Shown piece by piece: positions 31,252 to 40,427 of a DNA stretch of 64,000 bases (its first letter is position 1; each line of letters starts with the position of its first letter). A program made the translations under genes and the position numbers. The notes beneath the pieces are model-generated. The model was given only the letters and a program-made list of their open reading frames with translations, was not told the origin of the DNA and ran no database searches. This DNA is from Pedobacter metabolipauper. Lineage in GTDB: Bacteria > Bacteroidota > Bacteroidia > Sphingobacteriales > Sphingobacteriaceae. The stretch lies in contig NZ_SNYC01000005.1 in the NCBI RefSeq assembly GCF_004362715.1, forward strand, positions 745,781 through 809,780, read 5' to 3'.

Positions 31252-31494
31252 ATGACACTAGAAATATTAACCCCAGATAAGAAAGTTTTTGAAGGCGAAG
31301 TAACTGCAGTTACTGTACCGGGTACCATGGGCTCTTTTCAAATCCTGAGAGACCACGCGCCTATTATTTCAACTTTAGAAGACGGACCAGTAATTATTAA
31401 AAGTAAAACCGGCGACGAAACCTTCACCATTAAAGGCGGTGTAGTCGAAGTTTTAAAAAATAAGATTATTGTCCTCGCAGAAGGGGTTGCATAG
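31252..31494 (+). CDS. atpC: F1F0 ATP synthase subunit epsilon
   Basis: An 80-residue protein matching the N-terminal beta-sandwich of epsilon: MTLEILTPDKKVFEGEVTAV, GTMGSFQILRDHAPIISTL, then IKGGVVEVLKNKIIVLAEGV. It lacks the C-terminal two-helix domain that inhibits ATP hydrolysis in many bacteria, as is usual for short Bacteroidota epsilons. It regulates and couples rotation within F1. It is the last gene of the atpDC unit, with a strong terminator starting about 23 bases after its stop. Confidence 0.95.
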   Translation: MTLEILTPDKKVFEGEVTAVTVPGTMGSFQILRDHAPIISTLEDGPVIIKSKTGDETFTIKGGVVEVLKNKIIVLAEGVA

Positions 31495-31516
31495 TATTTA
31501 ATCATACCATATTATG

Positions 31517-31549
31517 AAAGCCCTTTGAACATCTCAAAGGGCTTTTTTT
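31517..31549 (+). terminator. rho-independent terminator of atpDC
   Basis: AGCCCTTTGA (31519-31528) and TCAAAGGGCT (31533-31542) form a 10-bp stem with a five-base loop, followed by a run of T residues (31542-31549). Confidence 0.9.
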
Positions 31550-31707
31550 ATGCCCCCTTATTTTCTGGTTTTATTAAAAAGTTTTGCCCTTTTAAGGATT
31601 TTAGGAAGAAAACAACACATTTTATAATGTATGCATAACAAGTAGACCGAATACCGATTTCATATTTGGTATAGCAGCATCCACTTTAAGATAGGTTAAA
31701 TGACAAT

Positions 31708-31730
31708 ATTTAAGAATTATATTCTTAAAT
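31708..31730. promoter_or_regulatory. AT-rich 23-bp palindrome upstream of the ilv leader
   Basis: ATTTAAGAAT and ATTCTTAAAT (10-bp perfect arms) flank TAT, about 110 bases before the leader ORF. It could bind a dimeric regulator such as an Lrp-type protein or simply be AT-rich chance structure. The rest of 31550-31842 shows no gene; a weak promoter-like TTG and TAAATTGG pair lies in the 31780-31811 area. Confidence 0.35.
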
Positions 31731-31842
31731 AAACAAAATAAGTAGAATTATATTTTTTTTCAATTATTTTCATACAGCTATTGATAGTTTAATCAGCAAC
31801 TGGTAAATTGGATTTATAAAGCAACAACAAATAAACAGTACG

Positions 31843-31926
31843 ATGAACCCTGTATTAAACGCCATATTTATTGTCATTATTAATGTAATTCTGCTGCTGA
31901 TCATTCAGCAGAAAAAGGCGCTATAA
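31843..31926 (+). CDS. ilv leader peptide (27 codons, transcription attenuator)
   Basis: An ATG-initiated 27-codon ORF too short for routine gene calling. It starts MNPVLNAIFIV and continues with IINVILLLII, then QQKKAL and TAA. Fifteen of its 27 residues are branched-chain amino acids (7 Ile, 5 Leu, 3 Val), concentrated in a 14-codon core. It lies 89 bases before ilvE, the first gene of the full ilv-leu cluster, and its last bases form half of an antiterminator stem. A ribosome stalled on the Ile/Val/Leu codons would leave that half free. This is the classic leader-peptide arrangement. No expression evidence is available, and a small membrane peptide is the alternative reading. Confidence 0.8.
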   Translation: MNPVLNAIFIVIINVILLLIIQQKKAL

Positions 31927-31960
31927 CAGATATTTAATACTTAAAATATACGAAAGCGCC
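31917..31960 (+). promoter_or_regulatory. antiterminator stem of the ilv attenuator
   Basis: GGCGCT (31917-31922, the last codons of the leader ORF) pairs perfectly with AGCGCC (31955-31960), the 5' arm of the terminator that follows. Inside the loop an ATATTT/AAATAT helix can extend the structure. It cannot form together with the terminator. A ribosome at the leader stop codon would cover 31917-31922 and favour termination; a stalled ribosome would allow this stem. Confidence 0.7.
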
Positions 31961-31979
31961 ACCCAAAGTGGCGCTTTTT
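31953..31979 (+). terminator. attenuator terminator before ilvE
   Basis: AAAGCGCCAC (31953-31962) and GTGGCGCTTT (31968-31977) form a 10-bp GC-rich stem with a CCAAA loop, running into a T tract that ends at 31980. It lies between the leader ORF and ilvE (start 32016), so it would stop transcription before the operon unless it is prevented from folding. Confidence 0.85.
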
Positions 31980-32015
31980 TAATAACACATAAATACAAAA
32001 CAGACCATAAACCCA

Positions 32016-32906
32016 ATGCAGTACTTCAATTCAAATACAATGCTTTACCTTAACGGCCGCTTTGAAAAAGCCGCCGCTACAACAACCACCTTGTATGGAG
32101 CTTCTCTGCACTACGGGTATGCTGTTTTTGAAGGCATCAGGGCTTATAACACACACAATGGAACCCGCATCTTTAAAGCCAGGGAACATTTTGAACGGTT
32201 AAAGCGTTCCGCAGAACTGGTACATATGCCATTTCCATGGGATGTCAACGACCTGATCAAGCAAACCTATAAATTGCTGGAATTAAACAACCTGAAAGAC
32301 GCCTACATCCGTCCGCTCATCTATTGCGCACCAAACATGCAGTTGGTTGCCGCAAAAGACGTTTCCATCATGATCTGTGCCTGGGAATGGGAAGCCTACC
32401 TGGGTAATGAACAACTTCAGGTATGCATCTCCGGCTACGAACGGCCCAATCCAAAATCAACCCCCATCCAGGCAAAGGTTAGCGGCAACTATGTAAATTC
32501 CATATTGGCCACTACAGAAGCCAAAGCCAAAGGATTTGATGAAGCATTGCTGCTCGATGGAGAAGGCAACATTGCCGAAGCTCCCGGTGCAAATATATTT
32601 ATAGAAAAAAATGGCCGGTTATACACCCCGCCGCTTGGAAATATCCTGGCCGGAATTACCCGCGCTACCGTAATCGAGCTTTGTCATGTTCTGGACATTG
32701 AGATCATCGAAAAGCATTTGTCCGTTACCGATCTGAAACATGCCGACAGTGCTTTTTTCTGCGGTACAGCTACAGAAATTGCCGGCATCAGATCCGTTGA
32801 AGAATATGCATTCCCCATTAAATGGTCGGAAAGCATCGGCGCAACCTTACAGCGCACCTACAAATGTTTGGTACTAGAAAAACAGAACTACGAAGTAATC
32901 ATATAA
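32016..32906 (+). CDS. ilvE: branched-chain amino acid aminotransferase
   Basis: A 296-residue fold-type IV PLP enzyme. Early motifs are [14 protein letters not shown] and the Arg/Tyr substrate region; the PLP Lys is K154 in [11 protein letters not shown], and the phosphate-binding Thr segment is [14 protein letters not shown]. The segment [20 protein letters not shown] is diagnostic. It makes valine, leucine and isoleucine from their keto acids with glutamate. It is the first structural gene of the ilv-leu cluster and begins 36 bases after the attenuator. A second ATG at 32040 is a possible start but would lose part of the conserved N terminus. Confidence 0.95.
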   Translation: MQYFNSNTMLYLNGRFEKAAATTTTLYGASLHYGYAVFEGIRAYNTHNGTRIFKAREHFERLKRSAELVHMPFPWDVNDLIKQTYKLLELNNLKDAYIRPLIYCAPNMQLVAAKDVSIMICAWEWEAYLGNEQLQVCISGYERPNPKSTPIQAKVSGNYVNSILATTEAKAKGFDEALLLDGEGNIAEAPGANIFIEKNGRLYTPPLGNILAGITRATVIELCHVLDIEIIEKHLSVTDLKHADSAFFCGTATEIAGIRSVEEYAFPIKWSESIGATLQRTYKCLVLEKQNYEVII

Positions 32907-32919
32907 GTCAAACGATAAC

Positions 32920-34617
32920 ATGTCAGAAACTAACGAAATTAACCGATATAGTAAAGTATTTACCCAGGATCCAACCCAGCCGGCGGCGCAGGCCATGCTG
33001 TATGGAATTGGTCTGACCACAGAAGATATGCAGAAAGCCCAGGTGGGCATCGCCAGCATGGGCTATGATGGCAACACCTGTAATATGCACTTAAATGATC
33101 TCGCAAAGATCGTTAAGGATGGCGTCTGGAAAAATGACATGGTCGGGTTAACTTTCAATACCATTGGTGTTAGTGACGGGATGTCTAACGGTACAGACGG
33201 CATGCGTTACTCTTTGGTTTCCAGAGATGTAATTGCCGATTCTATTGAGACCATTTGCGGCGGACAATATTACGATGCGGTAATCGCACTGCCTGGATGC
33301 GATAAGAATATGCCGGGAACAATCATGGCAATGGGTCGCCTCGACCGCCCTGCAATCATGGTATATGGCGGCAGTATCCACTCCGGAAACTATAAGGGAA
33401 AGTCCCTGAACATAGTTTCCTCCTTTGAGGCACTGGGGCAAAAGCTTGCCGGAAATTTATCCGAAGAAGATTATCAGGGCATTATCCGCAATTCATGTCC
33501 GGGTGCCGGTGCCTGTGGTGGTATGTATACTGCAAACACCATGGCCTCTGCCATTGAAGCACTGGGAATGAGCTTACCATACAGCTCTTCATACCCTGCA
33601 CGCAGTGAAGAAAAAAAACAGGAATGCCTGGAAGCTGGAAAAGCCATCCGCGTTCTCTTAGAAAAAAATATCCTTCCATCAGAGATCATGACCCGCAAGG
33701 CATTCCACAATGCGATAGTAACCGTTACCGCATTGGGCGGATCAACCAACGCGGTACTTCATTTAATTGCAATGGCCAAGTCGGTAGACATTACCCTGAC
33801 CCTGGAAGATTTTCAGCAGATCAGCGACAATACACCGGTGCTTGCCGATCTTAAACCAAGCGGACAGTATCTAATGGAAGATGTTCATGAGATAGGCGGA
33901 ATCCCTGCAATCTTAAAATATCTGTTAAAAGTGGGCTTGATTCATGGCGACTGCATGACCGTTACCGGTAAAACACTGGCTGAAAATGTTGCCGGTGCAT
34001 TAGATCTTGATTTTGAGGCACAAAAAGTGATCTTCCCAATCAGCACCCCATTAAAAGAAAGCGGTCACCTGCAAATGCTGTATGGTAACCTGGCCACAAA
34101 AGGTGCTGTAGCAAAGATCAGCGGTAAAGAAGGTGAGAAATTTGTAGGGCCAGCACGCGTATTTGATGGCGAACAATCCCTGATTGCCGGTATTCAAAGC
34201 GGAAGGGTTAAAAGCGGCGATGTAGTCGTGATCAGACAGGTTGGCCCAAAAGGTGCTCCCGGAATGCCGGAAATGCTGAAGCCTACTTCTGTAATTATCG
34301 GTGCCGGCCTGGGTAAGTCTGTCGCATTGATCACCGATGGCCGTTTCTCTGGTGGCACACACGGATTTGTGGTGGGTCACATTACCCCGGAAGCCTGGGA
34401 TGGCGGCAACATTGCCCTCGTTCATGATGACGATACCATCACCATAGATGCAGTAAACAATACCATAGACGTACACCTGTCGGATGAAGAATTTGCACAG
34501 CGCAGGTCCGAATGGAAACAACTCCCTCCGCCCGTCACCAAAGGCGTACTCTATAAATACCTGAAACAAGTAAGTAATGCAAGTGAAGGATGCGTAACAG
34601 ACGCATTCTCCCATTAA
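32920..34617 (+). CDS. ilvD: dihydroxy-acid dehydratase
   Basis: A 565-residue protein. Iron-sulfur ligands are visible in [14 protein letters not shown] and [18 protein letters not shown], and the family C-terminal block [21 protein letters not shown] is intact. It dehydrates dihydroxy-isovalerate and dihydroxy-methylvalerate to the keto acids used by IlvE. It starts 13 bases after ilvE and is followed by ilvB after 31 bases. Confidence 0.97.
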   Translation: MSETNEINRYSKVFTQDPTQPAAQAMLYGIGLTTEDMQKAQVGIASMGYDGNTCNMHLNDLAKIVKDGVWKNDMVGLTFNTIGVSDGMSNGTDGMRYSLVSRDVIADSIETICGGQYYDAVIALPGCDKNMPGTIMAMGRLDRPAIMVYGGSIHSGNYKGKSLNIVSSFEALGQKLAGNLSEEDYQGIIRNSCPGAGACGGMYTANTMASAIEALGMSLPYSSSYPARSEEKKQECLEAGKAIRVLLEKNILPSEIMTRKAFHNAIVTVTALGGSTNAVLHLIAMAKSVDITLTLEDFQQISDNTPVLADLKPSGQYLMEDVHEIGGIPAILKYLLKVGLIHGDCMTVTGKTLAENVAGALDLDFEAQKVIFPISTPLKESGHLQMLYGNLATKGAVAKISGKEGEKFVGPARVFDGEQSLIAGIQSGRVKSGDVVVIRQVGPKGAPGMPEMLKPTSVIIGAGLGKSVALITDGRFSGGTHGFVVGHITPEAWDGGNIALVHDDDTITIDAVNNTIDVHLSDEEFAQRRSEWKQLPPPVTKGVLYKYLKQVSNASEGCVTDAFSH

Positions 34618-34648
34618 ATAATAAGACCTTATACTTAAAAATAAGAAC

Positions 34649-36385
34649 ATGGAACTAGCACAAGCAGAAGTAACCACCCAGCCAAAACCTACCACAACGC
34701 AGGTAACGGGTTCTGTAGCTTTATTGGAAGGATTAATAGCCGAAGGCACAGAAGTGGTTTTTGGCTATCCCGGAGGTGCCATCATGCCGATCTATGATGC
34801 CCTTTATGATTACAAAGAAAGATTACAGCATATATTGGTACGCCACGAACAAGGTGCCACCCATGCCGGACAGGGTTACGCCCGTACTTCCGGTAAAGTA
34901 GGTGTCGTTTTCGCAACCAGTGGTCCCGGTGCAACCAACCTTGTTACCGGTTTAGCTGATGCGCAGATTGACAGTACACCGCTGGTATGTATTACCGGTC
35001 AGGTATTTGCCCATCTGCTGGGAACGGATGCATTTCAGGAAACCGATGTGATCAACATCACCACCCCGGTTACCAAATGGAATTACCAGGTTACCGATGC
35101 CAATGAAATTCCTGCAGCCCTGGCCAAAGCTTTTTATATTGCCAGAAGCGGCAGACCCGGCCCGGTATTAATTGACATTACTAAAAATGCACAGATGCAG
35201 TTGTTTGATTATAAAGGATACGTTCCTTGTAACCACATCCGCAGCTACCGCCCAAAACCGCATGTTCGTAAGGAATATGTAGAGGAAGCAGCAGCCCTGA
35301 TCAATTCAGCAAAAAAACCATTCATATTATTCGGACAAGGTGTTTTGCTGGGTAGTGCAGAACAAGAATTTAAAGCTTTTGTAGAAAAAAGCGGGATCCC
35401 TGCTGCATGGACCATCCTCGGTGCAGGTGCAATTCCTACAGACCATCCGCTAAATGTGGGTATGCTGGGGATGCATGGTAACTACGGACCCAATGTACAA
35501 ACGAACTCGTGCGATGTGCTCATTGCAATCGGAATGCGCTTTGACGATCGCGTAACCGGCAGATTGGATAAATATGCCAAACAGGCTAAAGTAATTCACC
35601 TGGATATTGATCCGGCAGAAATTGATAAGAATGTGAAAGCTGATGTTCCGGTTTGGGGCGATTGTAAAGAAACCTTACCGCTTTTAACCGAACTGATCGA
35701 TCAAAAAAAGCATACCGAATGGCTGGCAGAATTCAGGGCCTTCGATAAAATAGAACAAGAACAGTTAATACAGCCGGAACTAAACCCCCAAAGTGGTGAA
35801 ATGACCATGGGTGAGGTAATTCATCAATTGAACCAGCTAACCAAAGGTGAGGCGATCATTGTAAGTGATGTAGGTCAGCATCAGATGGTGGCTTGCCGTT
35901 ATGCACAGTTTAACAACACCAGGAGCAATGTAACCAGTGGCGGCTTAGGAACAATGGGCTTTGGCCTTCCGGCAGCCATAGGTGCTAAATTTGGTACGCC
36001 AGACCGCACCGTAGTTGCCGTAATTGGTGACGGTGGATTCCAGATGACCTTACAGGAACTGGGAACCATCATGCAAAGTGGAGTTGATGTAAAGATCATG
36101 ATCCTGAACAACCAGTTCTTAGGAATGGTTCGCCAGTGGCAGCAGCTGTTCAATGACAAACGCTATTCCTTTGTAGACATTAAAAGCCCCGATTTTGTGA
36201 AGCTTGCCGAATCGTACTACATCAGCGGCAAAAGAATTTCAGAACGGGAAGATCTTGTGGCTGCACTGGAAGAAATGCTTCAGCATAAGGGATCATACCT
36301 GCTGGAAGTAATGGTAGCGCAAGAACATAACGTCTTCCCAATGGTACCTCAAGGATGCAGTGTAAGTGAAATCAGACTTAAATAA
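34649..36385 (+). CDS. ilvB: acetolactate synthase, large (catalytic) subunit
   Basis: A 578-residue ThDP enzyme. The catalytic Glu is in HILVRHEQGATHAGQGYAR; the FAD/quinone-like middle domain has PNVQTNSCDVLIAIGMRFDD; the ThDP/Mg motif is IGDGGFQMTLQELGTI with ILNNQFLGMVRQWQ. It condenses pyruvate with pyruvate or 2-ketobutyrate. The first 25 residues are a low-complexity Gln/Thr-rich extension not needed for the fold. The small subunit gene follows after nine bases. Product feedback by valine is expected through that subunit. Confidence 0.97.
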   Translation: MELAQAEVTTQPKPTTTQVTGSVALLEGLIAEGTEVVFGYPGGAIMPIYDALYDYKERLQHILVRHEQGATHAGQGYARTSGKVGVVFATSGPGATNLVTGLADAQIDSTPLVCITGQVFAHLLGTDAFQETDVINITTPVTKWNYQVTDANEIPAALAKAFYIARSGRPGPVLIDITKNAQMQLFDYKGYVPCNHIRSYRPKPHVRKEYVEEAAALINSAKKPFILFGQGVLLGSAEQEFKAFVEKSGIPAAWTILGAGAIPTDHPLNVGMLGMHGNYGPNVQTNSCDVLIAIGMRFDDRVTGRLDKYAKQAKVIHLDIDPAEIDKNVKADVPVWGDCKETLPLLTELIDQKKHTEWLAEFRAFDKIEQEQLIQPELNPQSGEMTMGEVIHQLNQLTKGEAIIVSDVGQHQMVACRYAQFNNTRSNVTSGGLGTMGFGLPAAIGAKFGTPDRTVVAVIGDGGFQMTLQELGTIMQSGVDVKIMILNNQFLGMVRQWQQLFNDKRYSFVDIKSPDFVKLAESYYISGKRISEREDLVAALEEMLQHKGSYLLEVMVAQEHNVFPMVPQGCSVSEIRLK

Positions 36386-36394
36386 TTAAAGATC

Positions 36395-37009
36395 ATGAGC
36401 AATTCTAACATAGAAACCAACCAGCAGCAGGAATTTACGATCACGGTATATACCGAAAATCAAATTGGTATATTAAACCGTATTGCCATCATCTTCTCCA
36501 GGAGAAAGATCAATATCGAAAGCCTGAACGTATCCCCTTCTGAGATCGAGCACATTCACCGCTTTAATATCCTGATCACAGAGACCGAGGAAGTAGTTCG
36601 CAAACTGGCCCGTCAGATCGAGAAACAGGTAGAAGTACTTAAAGTGTATTATAACACCAATGAAGATATCATCTGGCAGGAACTGGCCCTTTATAAAGTG
36701 CCAACAGATACCATCGTAGAAAAAGTACTGGTAGAACGCTTATTGCGTGAAAACGGAGCAAGGGCCGTAGTGATCCGTAAAGATTATACTGTATTCGAAA
36801 CTACCGGTCACCGGGAAGAAACCGATAAGCTGATCGAAGTGCTGCAGCCTTTCGGACTGATCGAATTTGTACGCAGTGCAAGAGTAGCCATCATTAAGGA
36901 CAGCGAAGGCTTCAACTCTAAACTGAGAGAATTCGAACGCATCGAACCAGGTAAGGAAGTGATCGAGAATGAGTTTCTGGATAAAGAGAAAAATGTATTC
37001 ACGATGTAA
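36395..37009 (+). CDS. ilvN: acetolactate synthase, small (regulatory) subunit
   Basis: A 204-residue protein, longer than the 90-residue IlvN type and matching the IlvH/N long form. The N-terminal ACT domain is FTITVYTENQIGILNRIAIIF followed by INIESLNVSPSE. The C-terminal ALS_ss domain runs from about residue 95 (WQELALYKVPTDTIVEKV) with RAVVIRKDYTVFETTGHREE. It binds the large subunit and confers valine control. The 213-bp gap to ilvC contains an 8-bp inverted repeat (CGATCCTG at 37010 and CAGGATCG at 37050) but no gene. Confidence 0.94.
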   Translation: MSNSNIETNQQQEFTITVYTENQIGILNRIAIIFSRRKINIESLNVSPSEIEHIHRFNILITETEEVVRKLARQIEKQVEVLKVYYNTNEDIIWQELALYKVPTDTIVEKVLVERLLRENGARAVVIRKDYTVFETTGHREETDKLIEVLQPFGLIEFVRSARVAIIKDSEGFNSKLREFERIEPGKEVIENEFLDKEKNVFTM

Positions 37010-37222
37010 CGATCCTGTTCTTTACCAGGATTAAAAACATCAGAAGATTCAGGATCGGTTTCAGATAACAAGAAGATCAAAAATAGAAGATAAATACCAG
37101 AAGGTCCCGGAGCAGTTTCAAAGAATGAAACGTCAGGAACCAGCAGAGGAGATCAAACGAAACAATTAACAATAATAGTAACAGTAAATAAATTAGAACC
37201 TAATAAAAAACCAATAAAAATT

Positions 37223-38293
37223 ATGGCACAATTAAACTTCGGCGGAAAAGATGAGAACGTGGTAACACGCGAAGAATTTCCGTTAGCAAAAGCACAGGAA
37301 GTACTTAAAAATGAAACGGTAGCAATTATCGGCTATGGCGTACAAGGTCCTGGACAAGCTTTAAACCAAAAAGACAATGGTATTAATGTAATTGTTGGAC
37401 AACGCAAAGAATCAAAAACCTGGGATAAAGCAATTGCAGATGGTTTTGTACCGGGCGAAACATTATTTGAGATTGAAGAAGCCTTAGAACGCGGAACGAT
37501 CATTTGTTATTTATTAAGCGATGCCGCTCAGATTGAAGTTTGGCCAACCGTTAAAAAACACCTTACCCCTGGTAAAGCCTTGTATTTCTCTCATGGATTT
37601 GGAATTACCTTCAACGAGCAAACCGGAATCGTTCCTCCTGCTGATGTAGATGTATTCTTAGTTGCCCCTAAAGGTTCTGGTACTTCATTGCGCCGGATGT
37701 TCTTACAGGGACGCGGACTAAACTCCAGCTATGCCATTTTCCAGGATGCTACCGGTAAAGCTTATGAAAGAGTAGTTGCCCTTGGTATTGCTGTAGGTAG
37801 CGGATATCTGTTCGAAACCGATTTCAAAAAAGAAGTATATAGCGATCTAACTGGCGAACGCGGTACCTTAATGGGCTGTATCCAGGGGATTTTTGCTGCT
37901 CAATACGATGTATTGCGCGCAAATGGTCACTCACCTTCTGAAGCCTTTAACGAAACGGTTGAAGAACTTACCCAAAGTTTAATGCCGTTAGTAGCAGAAA
38001 ACGGAATGGATTGGATGTATGCCAACTGCTCTACTACTGCACAGCGTGGTGCATTGGACTGGTGGAAAAAATTCAGGGATGCTACCAAACCAGTATTTGA
38101 AGAACTGTACAATAGCGTAGCAACTGGTAAAGAATCTCAGCGTTCAATTGACTCTAACAGTCAGCCGGATTATCGTGAAAAATTAAATGCTGAACTGGCA
38201 GAACTTCGCGACAGCGAACTGTGGCGTGCAGGTAAAACAGTACGCAGCCTGCGCCCTGAAAACCAGCCGGCAGCAAAAGAAATAGAAGCATAA
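37223..38293 (+). CDS. ilvC: ketol-acid reductoisomerase
   Basis: A 356-residue class I enzyme. The NADPH Rossmann motif is VAIIGYGVQGPGQALNQKD, and the cofactor-specificity loop is VGQRKESKTWD. Metal-binding acidic residues lie in FETDFKKEVYSDLTGERG, and the CIQGIFAAQYD helix is typical. It converts acetolactate or acetohydroxybutyrate to the dihydroxy acids for IlvD. The position is inside the ilv-leu run, after the ilvBN pair. The start at 37223 (MAQLNFGGKDENV) fits the family. Confidence 0.96.
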   Translation: MAQLNFGGKDENVVTREEFPLAKAQEVLKNETVAIIGYGVQGPGQALNQKDNGINVIVGQRKESKTWDKAIADGFVPGETLFEIEEALERGTIICYLLSDAAQIEVWPTVKKHLTPGKALYFSHGFGITFNEQTGIVPPADVDVFLVAPKGSGTSLRRMFLQGRGLNSSYAIFQDATGKAYERVVALGIAVGSGYLFETDFKKEVYSDLTGERGTLMGCIQGIFAAQYDVLRANGHSPSEAFNETVEELTQSLMPLVAENGMDWMYANCSTTAQRGALDWWKKFRDATKPVFEELYNSVATGKESQRSIDSNSQPDYREKLNAELAELRDSELWRAGKTVRSLRPENQPAAKEIEA

Positions 38294-38307
38294 TCGAATA
38301 AGAATGC

Positions 38308-38369
38308 CCGTCATGCAGTATGATCATCCGCTTCCTTTGGAAACAGGGATGCATCAAACCGCATGACGG
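38308..38369. repeat. long-arm inverted repeat between ilvC and leuC
   Basis: CCGTCATGC (38308-38316) and GCATGACGG (38361-38369) are exact 9-bp arms around a 44-base loop. The loop also holds a short ORF that I do not accept as a gene. It could be a cis-acting structure in the mRNA between ilvC and leuC or an RNA-processing site. Confidence 0.35.
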
Positions 38370-38401
38370 TTAATAACTTAACACTAAAATAAATAACCCA
38401 A

Positions 38402-39817
38402 ATGGGAAAAACGTTGGTTGAGAAAATCTGGGATGCACATGTCGTCAAAAGCGACGATGGTTTTCCTGATATTCTATATATTGATACACATTTTATTCAC
38501 GAGGTAACCAGTCCTCAAGCCTTTGATGGTTTACGCAACAGAGGATTACCTGTTTTCAGGCCGGCTCAAACCATAGCCACAGCAGATCATAACGTTCCAA
38601 CCATCGATCAGCATTTGCCAATTAAAGAAGAACTTTCCCGTTACCAGGTAGACATGCTCACCAAAAACTGTGCGGAATTTGGCGTAGAACTTTATGGTCT
38701 TGGCCATCCTTTTCAAGGAATCGTTCACGTCATCGGTCCCGAGCTGGGCATTACCCTTCCTGGTTCTACTATAGTTTGTGGCGACAGCCATACCTCTACC
38801 CACGGTGCCTTTGGCTGTATCGCCTTCGGTATCGGAACCTCACAGGTTGAACAGGTGATGGCTACGCAGTGCCTGCTGCAGCAAAAACCCAAAACCATGA
38901 AAATTGAAGTCAATGGTAAACTCGGACAAGGAGTATCTGCCAAAGACATTATCTTATACATCATTGCCCAAATCTCTGCCGCCGGTGGTACGGGTTACTT
39001 TATTGAGTATGCCGGCTCTGCCATTGAAAGCCTGAGCATGGAAGCACGGATGACCATCTGTAACATGAGCATCGAAATGGGTGCCCGCGGTGGTTTAATT
39101 GCTCCGGATCAGATCACCTTTGACTATGTAGAAGGCAGGGAGTTCAGCCCTAAAGGCGAAGAATGGGAAAAAGCACTGGCCAAATGGAAGCTGCTATACA
39201 GCGATGCTGATGCTTCTTTCGACGAAATCCTTGTCTTTGATGCCGCGGATATTGAACCGATGATCACCTACGGTACCAACCCGGGAATGGGAATGGGAAT
39301 CAGTGAAAACATCCCGTCTACAGAAAGTCAGATCACTTCTGAACAACCTTCTTACCAAAAGGCACTAACCTATATGGGCATTGAAGGTGATACCCCGTTA
39401 TTGGGTAAGCCTATTGATTATGTATTTATTGGAAGCTGTACAAATTCACGCATGGAAGACCTGCGTGAGGTTGCTGAGTTTGTAAAAGGCAGACAAAAAG
39501 CAGAAAATGTAACGGTATGGATCGTTCCCGGTTCTAAACAAATTGAACAGCAAGCCATCGCTGAAGGTCTGGATAAAGTGTTTGAAGCCGCTGGTTTTCA
39601 TTTACGTGAACCCGGATGCAGTGCTTGCCTGGGAATGAACGAAGACAAGATCCCCGCAGGGAAATACTGTGTGTCTACATCCAACAGGAATTTTGAAGGC
39701 CGACAGGGACCCAACTCCCGTACCTTCCTCGCCAGTCCGCTAACCGCTGCTGCTGCTGCAATAACCGGACGCGTGACCGATGTAAGGCAATTATTGAACG
39801 AAGACATTCACGCTTAA
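38402..39817 (+). CDS. leuC: 3-isopropylmalate dehydratase, large subunit
   Basis: A 471-residue aconitase-family protein. The cluster ligands are in the [11 protein letters not shown] stretch and in [13 protein letters not shown] near the C terminus, and the N-terminal [20 protein letters not shown] and [20 protein letters not shown] are conserved. With LeuD it isomerises 2-isopropylmalate to 3-isopropylmalate. The gap to leuD is 11 bases. It begins the leu part of the cluster. Confidence 0.97.
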   Translation: MGKTLVEKIWDAHVVKSDDGFPDILYIDTHFIHEVTSPQAFDGLRNRGLPVFRPAQTIATADHNVPTIDQHLPIKEELSRYQVDMLTKNCAEFGVELYGLGHPFQGIVHVIGPELGITLPGSTIVCGDSHTSTHGAFGCIAFGIGTSQVEQVMATQCLLQQKPKTMKIEVNGKLGQGVSAKDIILYIIAQISAAGGTGYFIEYAGSAIESLSMEARMTICNMSIEMGARGGLIAPDQITFDYVEGREFSPKGEEWEKALAKWKLLYSDADASFDEILVFDAADIEPMITYGTNPGMGMGISENIPSTESQITSEQPSYQKALTYMGIEGDTPLLGKPIDYVFIGSCTNSRMEDLREVAEFVKGRQKAENVTVWIVPGSKQIEQQAIAEGLDKVFEAAGFHLREPGCSACLGMNEDKIPAGKYCVSTSNRNFEGRQGPNSRTFLASPLTAAAAAITGRVTDVRQLLNEDIHA

Positions 39818-39828
39818 CAGGAATAAAG

Positions 39829-40416
39829 ATGAAAAAATTTGAAAAATTAACATCGGCAATCGTTCCTTTACCGATCGAGAATATTGATACCGATCAGATC
39901 ATACCCGCACGGTTTCTTAAAGCAACTACCAGAGAAGGCTTCGGAGAAAACTTATTCTGCGACTGGAGATATGACGAACAAAAAAATAAAAGACCTGAGT
40001 TTGTCCTTAACAATCCATTGTACAATGGCAAGATACTGGTTGCCGGTAAAAACTTTGGCTGTGGAAGCAGCAGGGAACACGCTGCCTGGGCCATTCAGGA
40101 TTATGGATTTAATGTAGTGATCAGCAGTTTCTTTGCCGATATTTTTAAAGGCAATGCACTAAACAATGGCCTGCTGCCAATCCAGGTATCCGATGAATTT
40201 CTGATCAGCATCTTTAAAGCTGTTGAACAAGACCCGGCAACGGAACTGATCATCGACCTGGAACAACAAACGGTAACCTTAACCGCTACCGGGGCACAAG
40301 AGAATTTCGAGATCAATCCTTACAAAAAATCATGCCTCATCAACGGCTATGATGACATAGACTTCATCCTCAACCAAAAGGAAGCGATTGAAGTATTTGA
40401 ACGGAAAGCCGATTAA
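39829..40416 (+). CDS. leuD: 3-isopropylmalate dehydratase, small subunit
   Basis: A 195-residue swivel domain with [15 protein letters not shown] at the start and the substrate loop [22 protein letters not shown]. Length and motifs are normal for the family. It forms the active enzyme with LeuC, encoded 11 bases upstream. leuB follows after 11 bases, so translation is probably coupled along the run. Confidence 0.96.
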   Translation: MKKFEKLTSAIVPLPIENIDTDQIIPARFLKATTREGFGENLFCDWRYDEQKNKRPEFVLNNPLYNGKILVAGKNFGCGSSREHAAWAIQDYGFNVVISSFFADIFKGNALNNGLLPIQVSDEFLISIFKAVEQDPATELIIDLEQQTVTLTATGAQENFEINPYKKSCLINGYDDIDFILNQKEAIEVFERKAD

Positions 40417-40427
40417 TAAAACTGAAA

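Noticed and set aside
31708..31730. Palindrome before the ilv leader as a proven regulator site
   Set aside because: It is AT-rich in an AT-rich gap, so symmetry alone is weak; kept only as a low-confidence feature.
38304..38366. 20-codon ORF between ilvC and leuC as a leucine leader peptide
   Set aside because: It contains only two Leu codons among mostly Pro, Met and His, and no terminator follows it. The inverted repeat around it is the better feature.
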